From positions 496,001-560,000 of the forward strand of contig NZ_CP036278.1 of assembly GCF_007748035.1 (NCBI RefSeq): a stretch of DNA of 64,000 nt, read 5' to 3'. Shown piece after piece: positions 45,186 through 53,651 of this stretch (position 1 is the stretch's first letter; each line of letters begins with the position of its first letter). The notes under the pieces were generated by a model. It saw nothing but the letters and a program-made list of their open reading frames with translations. It did not search any database and was not told the DNA's origin. Position numbers and translations under genes: made by a program. Origin of the DNA: Aeoliella mucimassa. GTDB lineage: Bacteria > Planctomycetota > Planctomycetia > Pirellulales > Lacipirellulaceae.

Positions 45186-46241
45186 GTGAATGCAGTACGC
45201 GAGCTGATTCGACTCGCAACGGAAGGTGATGGTAGGAAAAGTACGTACGACCAAGCGTTGGAGTTAGGTGCATTGATCTGTCCGGAGATCCTGGGGCCCG
45301 ATGTCAGTCTGATTCGACGTAACCGTGAAAGCGACACTGCTCGGGAGTATCGGCAACGGGCCGAAGCAAAGACGCTGAAAGAAGGTAAGCAGGTCGAAGC
45401 ACTTGAGCTCCTGGATGTAGAAATAGCTGAGTTGGAGTCGCTTTTCAATACGGCAAAGAATCAACAGAAAACCGACCGACTCAAACGGCGTCTTACTGAA
45501 TTAAGAAGAGCGAGAGGAGAGATCGCTCCACAGCGACAGACTGAACATGCTATTATCTTTCGCGACGCTTATAATGTCGAGAGAGATGTACCTGAGTTAG
45601 GCATGGGGAATGCTTGCCGCGATTTCCTTCTGTCTGATGGTGAGGTTCTTCGGTTGCGAGTTTTTCATCCTGACAATGCTGAGCATGTGAGCGGTGCGGA
45701 TGTTATTTATGAAAAGCATCACCCTAAGGAGCAGAAAGCCAGCATTGCGGCCATACAATATAAAATCTGGGAAGATAGGACTTTGTACCTTAATGACCCG
45801 AGGATGAAACAGCAATTACTCAAGCTTAAGAGTTTTTTCTGTGACAAGAATGTTTGTGTGGCCGGTCACGAAGACCATCCATTTAGGTTCCCATATTGCG
45901 CGGGGTTTCTCAGGCCAACCGATCGCCTTCAAATGGAAGACCAGAAATTGGCTTCCAGTGGTGAGCACATTCCTGTTTGCCAAATCGATCGACTTAAATC
46001 TGAAGGAGTGAAGGGTGGCGAGTGTCTTACATACAACGATGTAAGACGACTATCACTGTCTCATGAAGAGTTTGAGGGGCTATTTACCACAGGTAAAATT
46101 GGTTCGAAAACTCTAACCTATCCGGAATTGCTTGATCTCTACAAAGGCATTTCAGGGTTGACTGATCCGAATCGTGTCTTAATACATGCGCAAGAATTTG
46201 CTTCACCGTCGGAAGATCAACCAAGTTTGTTTAGCACTTGA
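45186..46241 (+). CDS. Remaining open part of the interrupted putative nuclease gene
   Basis: A 351-codon frame left downstream of the IS903-type copy, readable from a GTG at 45186 that was an internal Val codon before the insertions. It keeps all recognisable parts: GADVIYE at about 189-195, AAIQYKIWED at about 209-218 and the later Cys/His segments, losing only the first 16 residues. It could still be made if a promoter reads out of the IS, but there is no clear ribosome binding site. The gene is markedly more AT-rich than the ABC gene before and the kinase gene after it, which suggests acquisition by transfer. Family unassigned. Confidence 0.7.
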   Translation: MNAVRELIRLATEGDGRKSTYDQALELGALICPEILGPDVSLIRRNRESDTAREYRQRAEAKTLKEGKQVEALELLDVEIAELESLFNTAKNQQKTDRLKRRLTELRRARGEIAPQRQTEHAIIFRDAYNVERDVPELGMGNACRDFLLSDGEVLRLRVFHPDNAEHVSGADVIYEKHHPKEQKASIAAIQYKIWEDRTLYLNDPRMKQQLLKLKSFFCDKNVCVAGHEDHPFRFPYCAGFLRPTDRLQMEDQKLASSGEHIPVCQIDRLKSEGVKGGECLTYNDVRRLSLSHEEFEGLFTTGKIGSKTLTYPELLDLYKGISGLTDPNRVLIHAQEFASPSEDQPSLFST

Positions 46242-46596
46242 GAATGCTAGTTCTTACCGCTATTTCACTTGGCTGACTGTCCGCTCGGAGGGGAGCTTTA
46301 GGTAGCCAGGAGTGTTGTCGTACTGTGTTTGACTGTGTGGGAAACTATTCTAGACACGGACGAACACAGATCATAACGGATGGGGCAGCCTCCTGGGCTT
46401 CGCCCACCGACAACTGGGCGTAGTGCGTTTTTCGGAGTGGCATCGCGTAGTGCGCCCGGCTGTCGGTGCTACCCAGTTGCTCCGCGGGCTCCGCGACTCT
46501 GCGTGAGAATGTTTACGGTCGCTCTTGTTCCACATCGCTAGCCATCGCTTTCGGCTGCGGGCTAAACGGTTCTTCGGATCTTTCCAGTTTTCACTG
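46242..46596. other. Intergenic stretch after the interrupted gene
   Basis: No convincing gene. TGGGAAACTATT at 46338-46349 is a single extra copy of the variant motif found inverted at the start of both composite repeat cores. The rest shows nothing that can be supported. Confidence 0.45.
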
Positions 46597-47119
46597 GGAA
46601 TTGGCCACCTGTGGTGTTCTAATGGACAGGTGGTTGTTGGCTGTCGGCTTTTTAGTGAATGGAGGTGATGGAGAGGTGATGCTTGTTTTCGTCTCAAACT
46701 TCTAGCGACGCGCAGGCGAAATGGTTGCTTGCGTGGGCGTTTGCTGCTGCGCGGTTGTGAAAGCTCTAGGCTTTAGGCTTTAAGCGATAGGCTAGATCTT
46801 TCAGTCGCCGGAAGCTCCTTCAAGATGACATATTCGCATTCCGCATTCCGCAATCCCCATTCGTGTCTCCTCCCCAGAATAGTTTCCCACCCATGGGAAT
46901 CTATTTTGGACAACTATCGCGGAGGTGTCGATGCAACTTGTTGCTAACAAACGACTTGTGATTGATTCCCACTGCGAAAATAGATTCCCACTCGATGCGT
47001 TTTGGGAAATGGGAATCTATTCGCAGCCGAAAACCACTGGTTTTGTAGAGTGGGCGGAGATTCAATTTTCCCATCGGTGGGTAAATTGGGAATCTATTGC
47101 TGTGTCGTGGGAATCTATT
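46597..47119. repeat. Composite intergenic repeat, copy B
   Basis: Shares with 20691-21277 the same four blocks in the same order. The REP-like block is at 46794-46830 and the 242-base core at 46878-47119. The core opens with the same 12-base hairpin (46878-46905) and has TGGGAATCTATT at 47010, 47087 and 47108 and inverted at 46979, the same offsets as in copy A. One inverted copy present in A is degenerate here. The core ends 52 bases from the stop codon of the histidine kinase gene, and the frame that runs through it continues antisense into that gene. Confidence 0.85.
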
Positions 47120-47170
47120 TGCCGAGCGGTGGGAAACTATCGCTCGCTGGCACTTGCAGGTGTCGCTTGG

Positions 47171-48550
47171 TTAGACCATTGGGAGTTGCACCCAGAATCG
47201 GCTGCCGTGGCCGACGGTGCTGTCGACTCCTACGGTGCCGCCGAACGATTGCACCAGGTGTTTGACGATTGCCAGGCCCAGGCCGGTGCTGCCGAGTTCG
47301 CGGGAGCGGGCTTTGTCGACCCGATAGAATCGCTCGAACACGCGGGCGACGTCGGTGCGGGGGATACCTGGCCCGTTGTCGATTACTTCGAACAGAACCT
47401 GGGGGCCTTGCTTGCTCCAGCGGACTTCGACTCGGCCGCCTGCGGGGGTGTACTTCACCGCGTTGTCGATCAGGTTGTTGCAGATGACCCGCACGCCTTC
47501 CTCGTCGGCTTGCACCACGACTGGCGACAGGTCTTCGGGCGTGACCAACTCGATCGACTTGCTGTTGGCCTGCGGGCGCGAGTCGTCGACCGACCGCATG
47601 ACTACCTGGGCGATGTCGACCGCTTCGATGTCGAAGGTCTGCTGCTGGTCTTCGATGCGAGCCAGGCTGAGCATGTCCTGAATCAGGTTATTGAGTCGGC
47701 CCCCTTGCTCGGCGATACGGCTGAGGAAGCTATCGCGAATTTCGGTATCGTTTACTGCACCCCGTTGTAAGGTTTCGGTGTAAGCCATGATGCTACTAAG
47801 CGGAGTCTTTAACTCGTGCGACACATTGGCAACGAACTCGCGACGGATGTTCTCGAGCCGGCGCAGTTCGGTGTTGTCGTGCAGCACGATCACTGCACCA
47901 ACGTCCGACGACTGCGGCAGCGGGTTTAGTTGCACCGCAAAGATACGAGGGGTGTCGAGTTGCCATTCGAGCTCGAACTCAATCGGCTTGCGAGTCTCGA
48001 TCACCTGCCGGGCGGAGTCGTGCAGTTGGTGGTCGCGAACCACTTCGAGCAGCGGGCGACCGACCGCACTCGGCGGCAGGAAGCCAAACAGCTTGCCGGC
48101 TGCGGAGTTAGCAAACAGCACGCGAAGGTCGTCGCCGACGGCGACCACGCCTTCGACCATGCCTGTGAGGACGGCCGCCTGGCGTTCGTCGCTATCGCGC
48201 AGACGCGAGAGTTGGGCAACAAGCTCACCGCCGATTTGGTTGAGCGAGCGGGCAAGGTCGCCGAGTTCGTCGCTCGACTGCACCGGCACCCGTTCGGCGT
48301 AGTCGCCAGCAGCAATGGTGCGGGTCGCGCGACCGAGCGCAAGGATCGGAGCGACGACGCCGCGTAACACCCAGGAGGTAAACACCGCCGCGGCTACGAG
48401 TTCGACGAGTACGAGTCGTTGCAGGCGAACTGCCAAATCGGGTTCGTCGCGCCAGCGATACGCGAGCATCGCAGTGAGTACGGTCACGACCAGCGCCATT
48501 CCGAAGGTGGCGATGAAGCGACGGACAAACAGGCGTGAGCGGACAAACAT
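47171..48550 (-). CDS. PhoR-like sensor histidine kinase
   Basis: A 459-residue membrane kinase with two transmembrane helices (about 12-30 and 46-62) and almost no periplasmic part. A HAMP domain follows (about 60-115), a PAS domain (about 122-230), HisKA with the phosphorylated His in FVANVSHELKTPLSS (about H245), and a HATPase domain with NLIDNAVKYTPAGG (N box), VIDNGPGIP, FERFYRVDKARS and GSTGLGLAIVKHLVQ. This is the PhoR/ResE layout, typical for phosphate response, but no response regulator gene is in the window, so the signal is unknown. The ATG at 48550 is chosen over a TTG nine codons upstream. Confidence 0.92.
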   Translation of the reverse strand: MFVRSRLFVRRFIATFGMALVVTVLTAMLAYRWRDEPDLAVRLQRLVLVELVAAAVFTSWVLRGVVAPILALGRATRTIAAGDYAERVPVQSSDELGDLARSLNQIGGELVAQLSRLRDSDERQAAVLTGMVEGVVAVGDDLRVLFANSAAGKLFGFLPPSAVGRPLLEVVRDHQLHDSARQVIETRKPIEFELEWQLDTPRIFAVQLNPLPQSSDVGAVIVLHDNTELRRLENIRREFVANVSHELKTPLSSIMAYTETLQRGAVNDTEIRDSFLSRIAEQGGRLNNLIQDMLSLARIEDQQQTFDIEAVDIAQVVMRSVDDSRPQANSKSIELVTPEDLSPVVVQADEEGVRVICNNLIDNAVKYTPAGGRVEVRWSKQGPQVLFEVIDNGPGIPRTDVARVFERFYRVDKARSRELGSTGLGLAIVKHLVQSFGGTVGVDSTVGHGSRFWVQLPMV

Positions 48551-48740
48551 GAACCTATCATGCCCTGAAACCGGCAAGTTGCGAAGAGTAAAACAGCCGC
48601 ACCTGCCGAGCGGGCGGACACGAATATACGAATTATGCAGGGTGAAGAGCGTGCAGGGTCAAAAACAAACGCAAGTTGCAGGTAACCATGGGCGGCGGGC
48701 GAGTGCGCCGGCCGCCCGAGGATTGGGTAGACGAGGGTGT

Positions 48741-49820
48741 TTACTCGATGGCTTCCAGGCCAGGCAAACCGCCGTACAGGAAGTAAGCCCGCGGGGTTGC
48801 CATGTTCTGCAGGGTCTGGATCGACATGGGATCGGCCTTCGACTCGATCTTGGCGTTGCCGGTCAACGCGTCGAACGCACTGGGAGCACGCTTGTAATCC
48901 ACGCAGCGAACGTTCTGGAGGTCGGTTCCGCCGAGTTCGGCCGCGCGGGCCATGGCGTCTTCGAGGTAACCCTTCTTGTCGACCAGCTTCAACTCGATCG
49001 CCTGGTCGGTGGAGAAGATCTGCCCGGTAGCAATCTCGTCGAGGTCCTGCGGATGCTCCTGGAACACGGGACGACCCGCTTTAATTTTGTCCTTGAAGTC
49101 GTCGAGCATTTCATCGACCAAGGTCTGCAGGATCTCGCGTTGCTCTTCGGTCATCTCTTTGGTCATCGAGAGAATCTCCTTGAGCGGATGCGTGGCAATC
49201 GAGTCGTTCTCGATGCTCCAGTTCGCGAGCAAGCCCGAGAGGTCGTAGTGGGGGATGATCACGCCGATCGAACCGGTGATGGTCGCAGGCTCGGCGAAGA
49301 TGCTGTCGGGCGTGTCGCCGACGGCCGAGGCAATGTAGTACCCGCCGCTCGCACACAGGCTGCCCATGCTCACGACGATCGGCAGCGGCTGGTCTTTGCC
49401 GGCGCCTTGGCGGATTTCGCCGGTCGCGAGCTGACGCAGCTTGTGGTGCAGGTAGTCGCTATAGGTGACGGTTCCGCCGGGCGAGTTGATTCGCAGCACC
49501 ACGGCGACCACCTGGTCGTCTTTGGCAACGCGGTCGATCTGCTCTTTGACAAACGTGTCGGCTTCGCTGATGGTGCCAGAGACTTTGATCACGGCAATCT
49601 TTTTCTGCGCGAAACGCTCGCCATGGAGATAGCGTTCTTGCGGCCCCCCGGCTTCGTTGAAGTAGCTTTGGTAGGCGGTTCGCATGCCGATGATCACCAT
49701 AATTGCCAGTACAAGACCGGCAATAAGAAACTTGCCGTAGCGGCCGAACATGCTTTCTTTTTGCTGGATAATGATCTGAGGCGAAGGCTGATCGGACGGC
49801 ATCGGGTTTTCTCCACTCAT
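48741..49820 (-). CDS. sppA: Signal peptide peptidase SppA, short form
   Basis: A 359-residue membrane serine protease of family S49 that cleaves remnant signal peptides. One N-terminal transmembrane helix (about 31-47, FLIAGLVLAIMVIIGM), then INSPGGTVTYSDYLHHKL, the nucleophile in VSMGSLCASGGYYIASAVGD (Ser at about 158) and ATITGSIGVIIPHYDL. The general-base Lys is likely in THPLKEILSMTKEMTEEQ (about K214). It is the length of the Bacillus-type short SppA rather than the duplicated E. coli form. It lies 190 bases upstream of the histidine kinase gene on the same strand. Confidence 0.9.
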   Translation of the reverse strand: MSGENPMPSDQPSPQIIIQQKESMFGRYGKFLIAGLVLAIMVIIGMRTAYQSYFNEAGGPQERYLHGERFAQKKIAVIKVSGTISEADTFVKEQIDRVAKDDQVVAVVLRINSPGGTVTYSDYLHHKLRQLATGEIRQGAGKDQPLPIVVSMGSLCASGGYYIASAVGDTPDSIFAEPATITGSIGVIIPHYDLSGLLANWSIENDSIATHPLKEILSMTKEMTEEQREILQTLVDEMLDDFKDKIKAGRPVFQEHPQDLDEIATGQIFSTDQAIELKLVDKKGYLEDAMARAAELGGTDLQNVRCVDYKRAPSAFDALTGNAKIESKADPMSIQTLQNMATPRAYFLYGGLPGLEAIE

Positions 49821-50109
49821 GTTATTCAGTCCCCGCCGGCGGCAGGGATCCTAGGTATTCGAGTCGGGTGGATCGCTCGCAAACAGTCATCCCCAGAGGA
49901 CGATGAGGATGAAGTCACTGCTAGCACAGGTGCGATGGAACCATTCATTCTAAGTCGGTAGTATCCGCAAGTGTAGCACGTCCCCGGGGCGACGGGTGTT
50001 GCCTTTGAGCTGGATTCAGAGGTACAGTACGCCAGTTCCCCAACGAATTATGGAATAATAGACCCAGCGTCTACAGGCCCCCACAAAAAAGCGACAAAGG
50101 ACTGGCATC

Positions 50110-50859
50110 GTGTTTATTTGTGCTTCGACCGAGTGTTTTCCCGAACTGGGACCCAAGGAAGTCTTGCAGCAACTGGTCGATCTGGAATTTACGGCCGTCG
50201 AGCTAGCACTGCATGAAGAAAATGGCTGGATGAAGCCGAGCGAGGTGCTCGGCGATTTCGAGCGCGCGGTGCAAACTTGCGGCGACACTCATCGCATGCA
50301 CATTGCCGCGCTGTCGGTCGACATTCACGCGACCGGCGACGACTACTACAAGCAGTTTGCTGCGATCTGCAAGCTGGCCAAGGCCATCAAGGTGGTCACG
50401 CTGGTGGTTCCCTCGTCGGAACTCGGCACCCCGTTCAACGAAGAGATCGAGCGACTCAAGAACCTGGTCGGCATCGCCGCATTTGAAGGAGCGGTGGTTT
50501 CGATGAAGACCACCATCGGCTGCATGACCCAGGATCCCGACACCGCTGCGGTGATTTGCGACAACGTGAAGGGTCTCGCTTTGACGCTCGACCCCAGCCA
50601 TTACATTGCCGGCCCGCACCAGGGACGCAGTTACGACAAACTACTGAAGTACGTGCAGCACGTGCACTTGCGTGATACCTCGAAAGACAGCCTGCAGGTT
50701 CGCGTGGGGCAGGGCGAGATCGACTACGGTCGGCTCGCGACCATGCTCACCAAGCAAGGCTACAGCCGAGCACTCGGCGTGCACATCACCCCGAGCGAAG
50801 GGGTCGATCACTTCGGCGAAATGCGCAAGATGCGACTGTTGCTCGATAGCCTGCTGTAA
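50110..50859 (+). CDS. Sugar phosphate isomerase/epimerase-like TIM barrel protein
   Basis: A 249-residue member of the xylose isomerase-like/AP endonuclease 2 superfamily. Barrel elements are visible as strand-plus-Glu/His segments: FTAVELALHEENGWMKPSEV, MHIAALSVDIHATGDD, KVVTLVVPSSELG, LALTLDPSHYIAGPHQG, VQHVHLRDTSKDSLQVRVGQ and GVHITPSEG. These would form a divalent-metal site with Glu, Asp and His. Family members isomerise or epimerise sugars and inositols, and planctomycetes have many of unknown substrate. The start is GTG at 50110 after AAAGGA. Its 3' end begins a 24-base tandem repeat. Confidence 0.85.
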   Translation: MFICASTECFPELGPKEVLQQLVDLEFTAVELALHEENGWMKPSEVLGDFERAVQTCGDTHRMHIAALSVDIHATGDDYYKQFAAICKLAKAIKVVTLVVPSSELGTPFNEEIERLKNLVGIAAFEGAVVSMKTTIGCMTQDPDTAAVICDNVKGLALTLDPSHYIAGPHQGRSYDKLLKYVQHVHLRDTSKDSLQVRVGQGEIDYGRLATMLTKQGYSRALGVHITPSEGVDHFGEMRKMRLLLDSLL

Positions 50860-50913
50860 GGGGTGTTCGATCGCCTTTTGTAACGGGTACTCGATCGCTT
50901 GCTGCTGTGGCAA
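50842..50913. repeat. Three 24-base tandem repeats at a gene's 3' end
   Basis: Units CTCGATAGCCTGCTGTAAGG (50842), TTCGATCGCCTTTTGTAACG (50866) and CTCGATCGCTTGCTGCTGTG (50890), each 24 bases with its last four omitted here. The first unit includes the isomerase stop codon, so the array copies the end of that gene. Confidence 0.65.
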
Positions 50914-50978
50914 AAAGCCACCTGACGACGGTTCGTTTGAACGGTCACGAAACAAGGACGTTTCTCAAGGAGCCAACC

Positions 50979-51251
50979 ATGCGACTCGCGTTACTCAGCC
51001 TGGTGATGGTATCGACGCTCGGCTGCACCGGGCCCATGTTCACCAACGTGGGAGTCGGCAGAAATTACGGGGTGCGTGAAAACTATGTGCAGAAGTACGC
51101 CGAGCGGCACAACATCACCTACGAGCAGGCGATCGAAGAGGTCCGCGATAAGACCGAGCAGGCAGCCATCGCCGAGCACGCCGAGAAGTACGGCATCTCG
51201 GCCGAAGAAGCCCGCAAGCAACTCGGCTACGCAGCAGCCAATGAAGAGTAG
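50979..51251 (+). CDS. Small lipoprotein
   Basis: A 90-residue lipoprotein precursor with signal MRLALLSLVMVSTLGCTGPM and a lipobox STLGC, so lipidation at Cys16 is expected. The mature part is about 75 residues and highly charged: VRENYVQKYAERHNITYEQA, then EHAEKYGISAEEARKQLG, two similar helices of the YxxKYxEKxGIxxEEA kind. AAGGAG lies seven bases before the ATG at 50979, which rejects a longer frame from 50907. Family unknown; likely inner or outer membrane. Confidence 0.82.
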   Translation: MRLALLSLVMVSTLGCTGPMFTNVGVGRNYGVRENYVQKYAERHNITYEQAIEEVRDKTEQAAIAEHAEKYGISAEEARKQLGYAAANEE

Positions 51252-51364
51252 CGACCTGCTTGTTCGCAAGTCGGCGTGATCGATGAATCGTGGTGGTTTT
51301 GCAGCGGAGCAGCTGCTCTAATGCGTGAGTACCCGCTCCCGCACCCACCCGCAGGCATCGAGCC

Positions 51365-52447
51365 ATGGCACTGCCGATCGAAGGTTACACGGTTGTTCTC
51401 CTGAAGCAGCGTGTCGCCGCGCTTTTGGAGCAAGGCAAGATTACGCCGCCGAACAGCACCGTGCTGCAGGACGAGCACTTATGGCGGTGCTCGTTCATGG
51501 CCGAGCAGGACGCCATCGACTTCGTCGAGCAACTAGCGGCCTTGGAGCTGAACACCACGCAGGGGCCGGACCCCGATGTGGTGCTCGCCAGCGAGTTCGA
51601 CCAGTCGGTCGCACCCTACTGCGAATGGCTGCAGCTTGCCACGTGGGAGCAGGCAATCATCGCCTGGAGGGCTGGTACCAAGCCCGACAGCGTGACCGCC
51701 CGCGAGGGATGGGATCCCAAGAAAGGATCGGGGCTCACGTATGGTACGCAATACGACATAGAGAAGCTGGAGTTCGTCCGCTTAGAAGGCAACATCGAAG
51801 TCTATCGCGACAAGGAGTCGGGCAAGCTGTTGTACATCGGCCGCCAGACACCAAGCTTGCAGGCGGTGCTCAAGTCGGCCAGCGAGTTCATCGGTCAGCA
51901 CATGATACAACCCGGCCGGCGCCCGCTCACGGGAGAACTGCACACCAAGATGAGCCAGGTGGTTGAGCAGTTGGAGTCGATCCGTGAGAAGCATCGCGAT
52001 AAGTGGAATCTGCACTGGATGCTGGGGAAAGGCTATCAATCGCTCGGCAACAACGCCCAGGCGTACAAGTCGTTCCGCACGGCGCTGGAGCTCAACAACA
52101 ACGAGGAAGCGATCCTCCGCGAACTAGCTGGACTCTGCCTGACCGCGCGACGATTCGACGAAGCGGTCGGCTACGCCCAAACGGCCGCCAGCGCCAAGCC
52201 CGACGATCCCCAGGTGCTCGGCAATCTGGCGATCTCCTATTTGCTGGCAGGGCGCATGGAAAAAGCGTCGAAGACCATTCGAGCGGCGATGCCGCTCAAC
52301 GAGCAGGATCAGGTGAATCAACACATCTACTCACTGATCCTCCAGGTGGAACAAGGCCACGCGGCACCCCCTCGCTCGCTGACCGAGGCCATGCTCAGCC
52401 AAGTTCCTGTGAAACGGAAGAAGAAGTTCTGGCAGATCTGGAAGTAA
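51365..52447 (+). CDS. TPR-containing hypothetical protein
   Basis: A 360-residue soluble protein. The first 200 or so residues (IEGYTVVLLKQRVAALLEQG, then FMAEQDAIDFVEQLAALELN) form an unknown domain. The second part has three to four TPR units: NLHWMLGKGYQSLGNNAQAY, EAILRELAGLCLTARRFDEA, DPQVLGNLAISYLLAGRMEK, then a basic C-terminus KRKKKFWQIWK. No membrane segment or signal. Probably a protein-protein contact module. Confidence 0.8.
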   Translation: MALPIEGYTVVLLKQRVAALLEQGKITPPNSTVLQDEHLWRCSFMAEQDAIDFVEQLAALELNTTQGPDPDVVLASEFDQSVAPYCEWLQLATWEQAIIAWRAGTKPDSVTAREGWDPKKGSGLTYGTQYDIEKLEFVRLEGNIEVYRDKESGKLLYIGRQTPSLQAVLKSASEFIGQHMIQPGRRPLTGELHTKMSQVVEQLESIREKHRDKWNLHWMLGKGYQSLGNNAQAYKSFRTALELNNNEEAILRELAGLCLTARRFDEAVGYAQTAASAKPDDPQVLGNLAISYLLAGRMEKASKTIRAAMPLNEQDQVNQHIYSLILQVEQGHAAPPRSLTEAMLSQVPVKRKKKFWQIWK

Positions 52448-52575
52448 CGCGCGGCTTCATCGTAGGGAACTCAAGGGGGGTATCGGGATGGGAAGTCAAA
52501 ATCGCCTGGCCTTGCTGCTACTCGGCTGCTTGCAGCTGGGGATTGCTGGTTGGTAGGGCGATTCGCCCAGCAGTG

Positions 52576-53364
52576 CTAAGCCGACGCGACGTGCAGGAAG
52601 CCGGTGCTGTAGGTCACTGCGCGGCCGCCGATGGCGACTCGCTCGCCGCGGTGTTCGCAGCTCAATTCGCCGCCGCGTTGCGAGACTTGTAGCGCCCATA
52701 GTTGGCTGCGATCGAGTTGTTCGGCCCAGTACGGAATCAGCGTGCAGTGAGCCGAGCCGCATACGGGGTCTTCCGGCACGCCGGCACCAGGGGCGAAGAA
52801 CCGCGAGACGAAGTCGGCCTGGTGTCCTGGTGCGGTCGCGATCACCCCCAGGCAATCCAGCTCTTTGAGCAACGTCATGTTCGGGCTCAGATTGAGCACG
52901 TCATCTTCCGATTCGAATACCGCCATGTAGTCGCGCGACTTGATCACCGTATGAGGTTCGGCACCGAGGGCATCGATCAAGGTTTGCGGTGCTTGGCACC
53001 GCTCGCCAGCGCGGGTGGGAAGGTCGAGCGTCATTAGGTCGCCAGACGCCTGCACGGCGATCCGCCCAGCGCAGGTTTCGAAGTCGAGTCGCTCATTGCG
53101 ATAGCCAAGGTGCTGCATTACCACGTGGGCGGTCGCCAGGGTCGCGTGCCCGCAGAGGTCGACCTCGCGGGCGGGGGTGAACCATCGCAGGTCGAAGTAC
53201 TCGCCGCGGGGCACCACGAAGGCGGTTTCCGAAAGGTTGTTCTCGGCGGCGATCGACAGCATCAACTCGTCGGGCAGCCACTCGGCTAGCACGCAAACGC
53301 CAGCCGGGTTACCGGCAAACACGTGGGAAGTAAATGCATCGACCTGATAATACGGAATGCTCAT
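52576..53364 (-). CDS. PhzF family isomerase-like protein
   Basis: A 262-residue PhzF fold protein, the usual length. It opens MSIPYYQVDAFTSHVFAGNP with GVCVL, has AAENNLSETAFVVP (the family Glu) and LRWFTPAREVDLCGHATLAT, and in the second half ends DPVCGSAHCTLIPYWAEQL. These are diaminopimelate epimerase-like halves using a conserved Glu rather than two Cys. PhzF itself isomerises a phenazine precursor. No phenazine genes are nearby, so the substrate is unknown. The ATG at 53364 gives the conserved N-terminus; an earlier in-frame start adds 25 residues. Confidence 0.9.
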   Translation of the reverse strand: MSIPYYQVDAFTSHVFAGNPAGVCVLAEWLPDELMLSIAAENNLSETAFVVPRGEYFDLRWFTPAREVDLCGHATLATAHVVMQHLGYRNERLDFETCAGRIAVQASGDLMTLDLPTRAGERCQAPQTLIDALGAEPHTVIKSRDYMAVFESEDDVLNLSPNMTLLKELDCLGVIATAPGHQADFVSRFFAPGAGVPEDPVCGSAHCTLIPYWAEQLDRSQLWALQVSQRGGELSCEHRGERVAIGGRAVTYSTGFLHVASA

Positions 53365-53651
53365 GGCAATTTGCTCGAAGCCAGGCGGGGGAGCTAAGGG
53401 GGAACTTACCATTCTATCGGTAAGCCGAAGTCGCGTCACGCGCCCGGTGACCTCCGACAGCCAGAAGACAAGCCACCCCGCAGGGTGGTTCGATGGACAG
53501 ATGGGAGGGCTGGTTTTGGGGAGAATGAATTTTTATGAGGGAATAGTCCCACTGTTTTTTAGGGAAGTATTTCTAGTCGATCCGTTTGTGGTAGGATCGC
53601 TGGAACTGTTCGCGATCGATGCAGACAAATCCTGGTAAGGAGCGTGCTGTT

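Larger units (their letters stand above)
42932..46241 (+). pseudogene. Gene interrupted near its 5' end by IS630 and IS903-type elements
   Basis: Removing the IS630 copy (42962-44121, one TA kept) and the IS903-type copy (44141-45175, one 9-bp target copy kept) joins 42932-42961, 44124-44140 and 45185-46241 into one open frame of 367 codons. It starts MATNNERDRLDSEWVTVNAV, and an in-frame TAA lies four codons upstream of that ATG. Both joins keep frame without editing, so this was one gene. The product is soluble, with a Glu/Arg/Lys-rich helical part (about 60-140), then GADVIYE and AAIQYKIW, resembling the D-(E/Q)xK core of Mrr-type restriction nucleases, then several Cys and His (FCDKNVC, FPYCAGF, EHIPVCQ). 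Function is inferred from that motif only. Confidence 0.8.

Noticed and set aside
46925-47770. 281-codon frame through repeat core B
   Set aside because: Its second half is antisense to the histidine kinase gene; the first half is the non-coding repeat.
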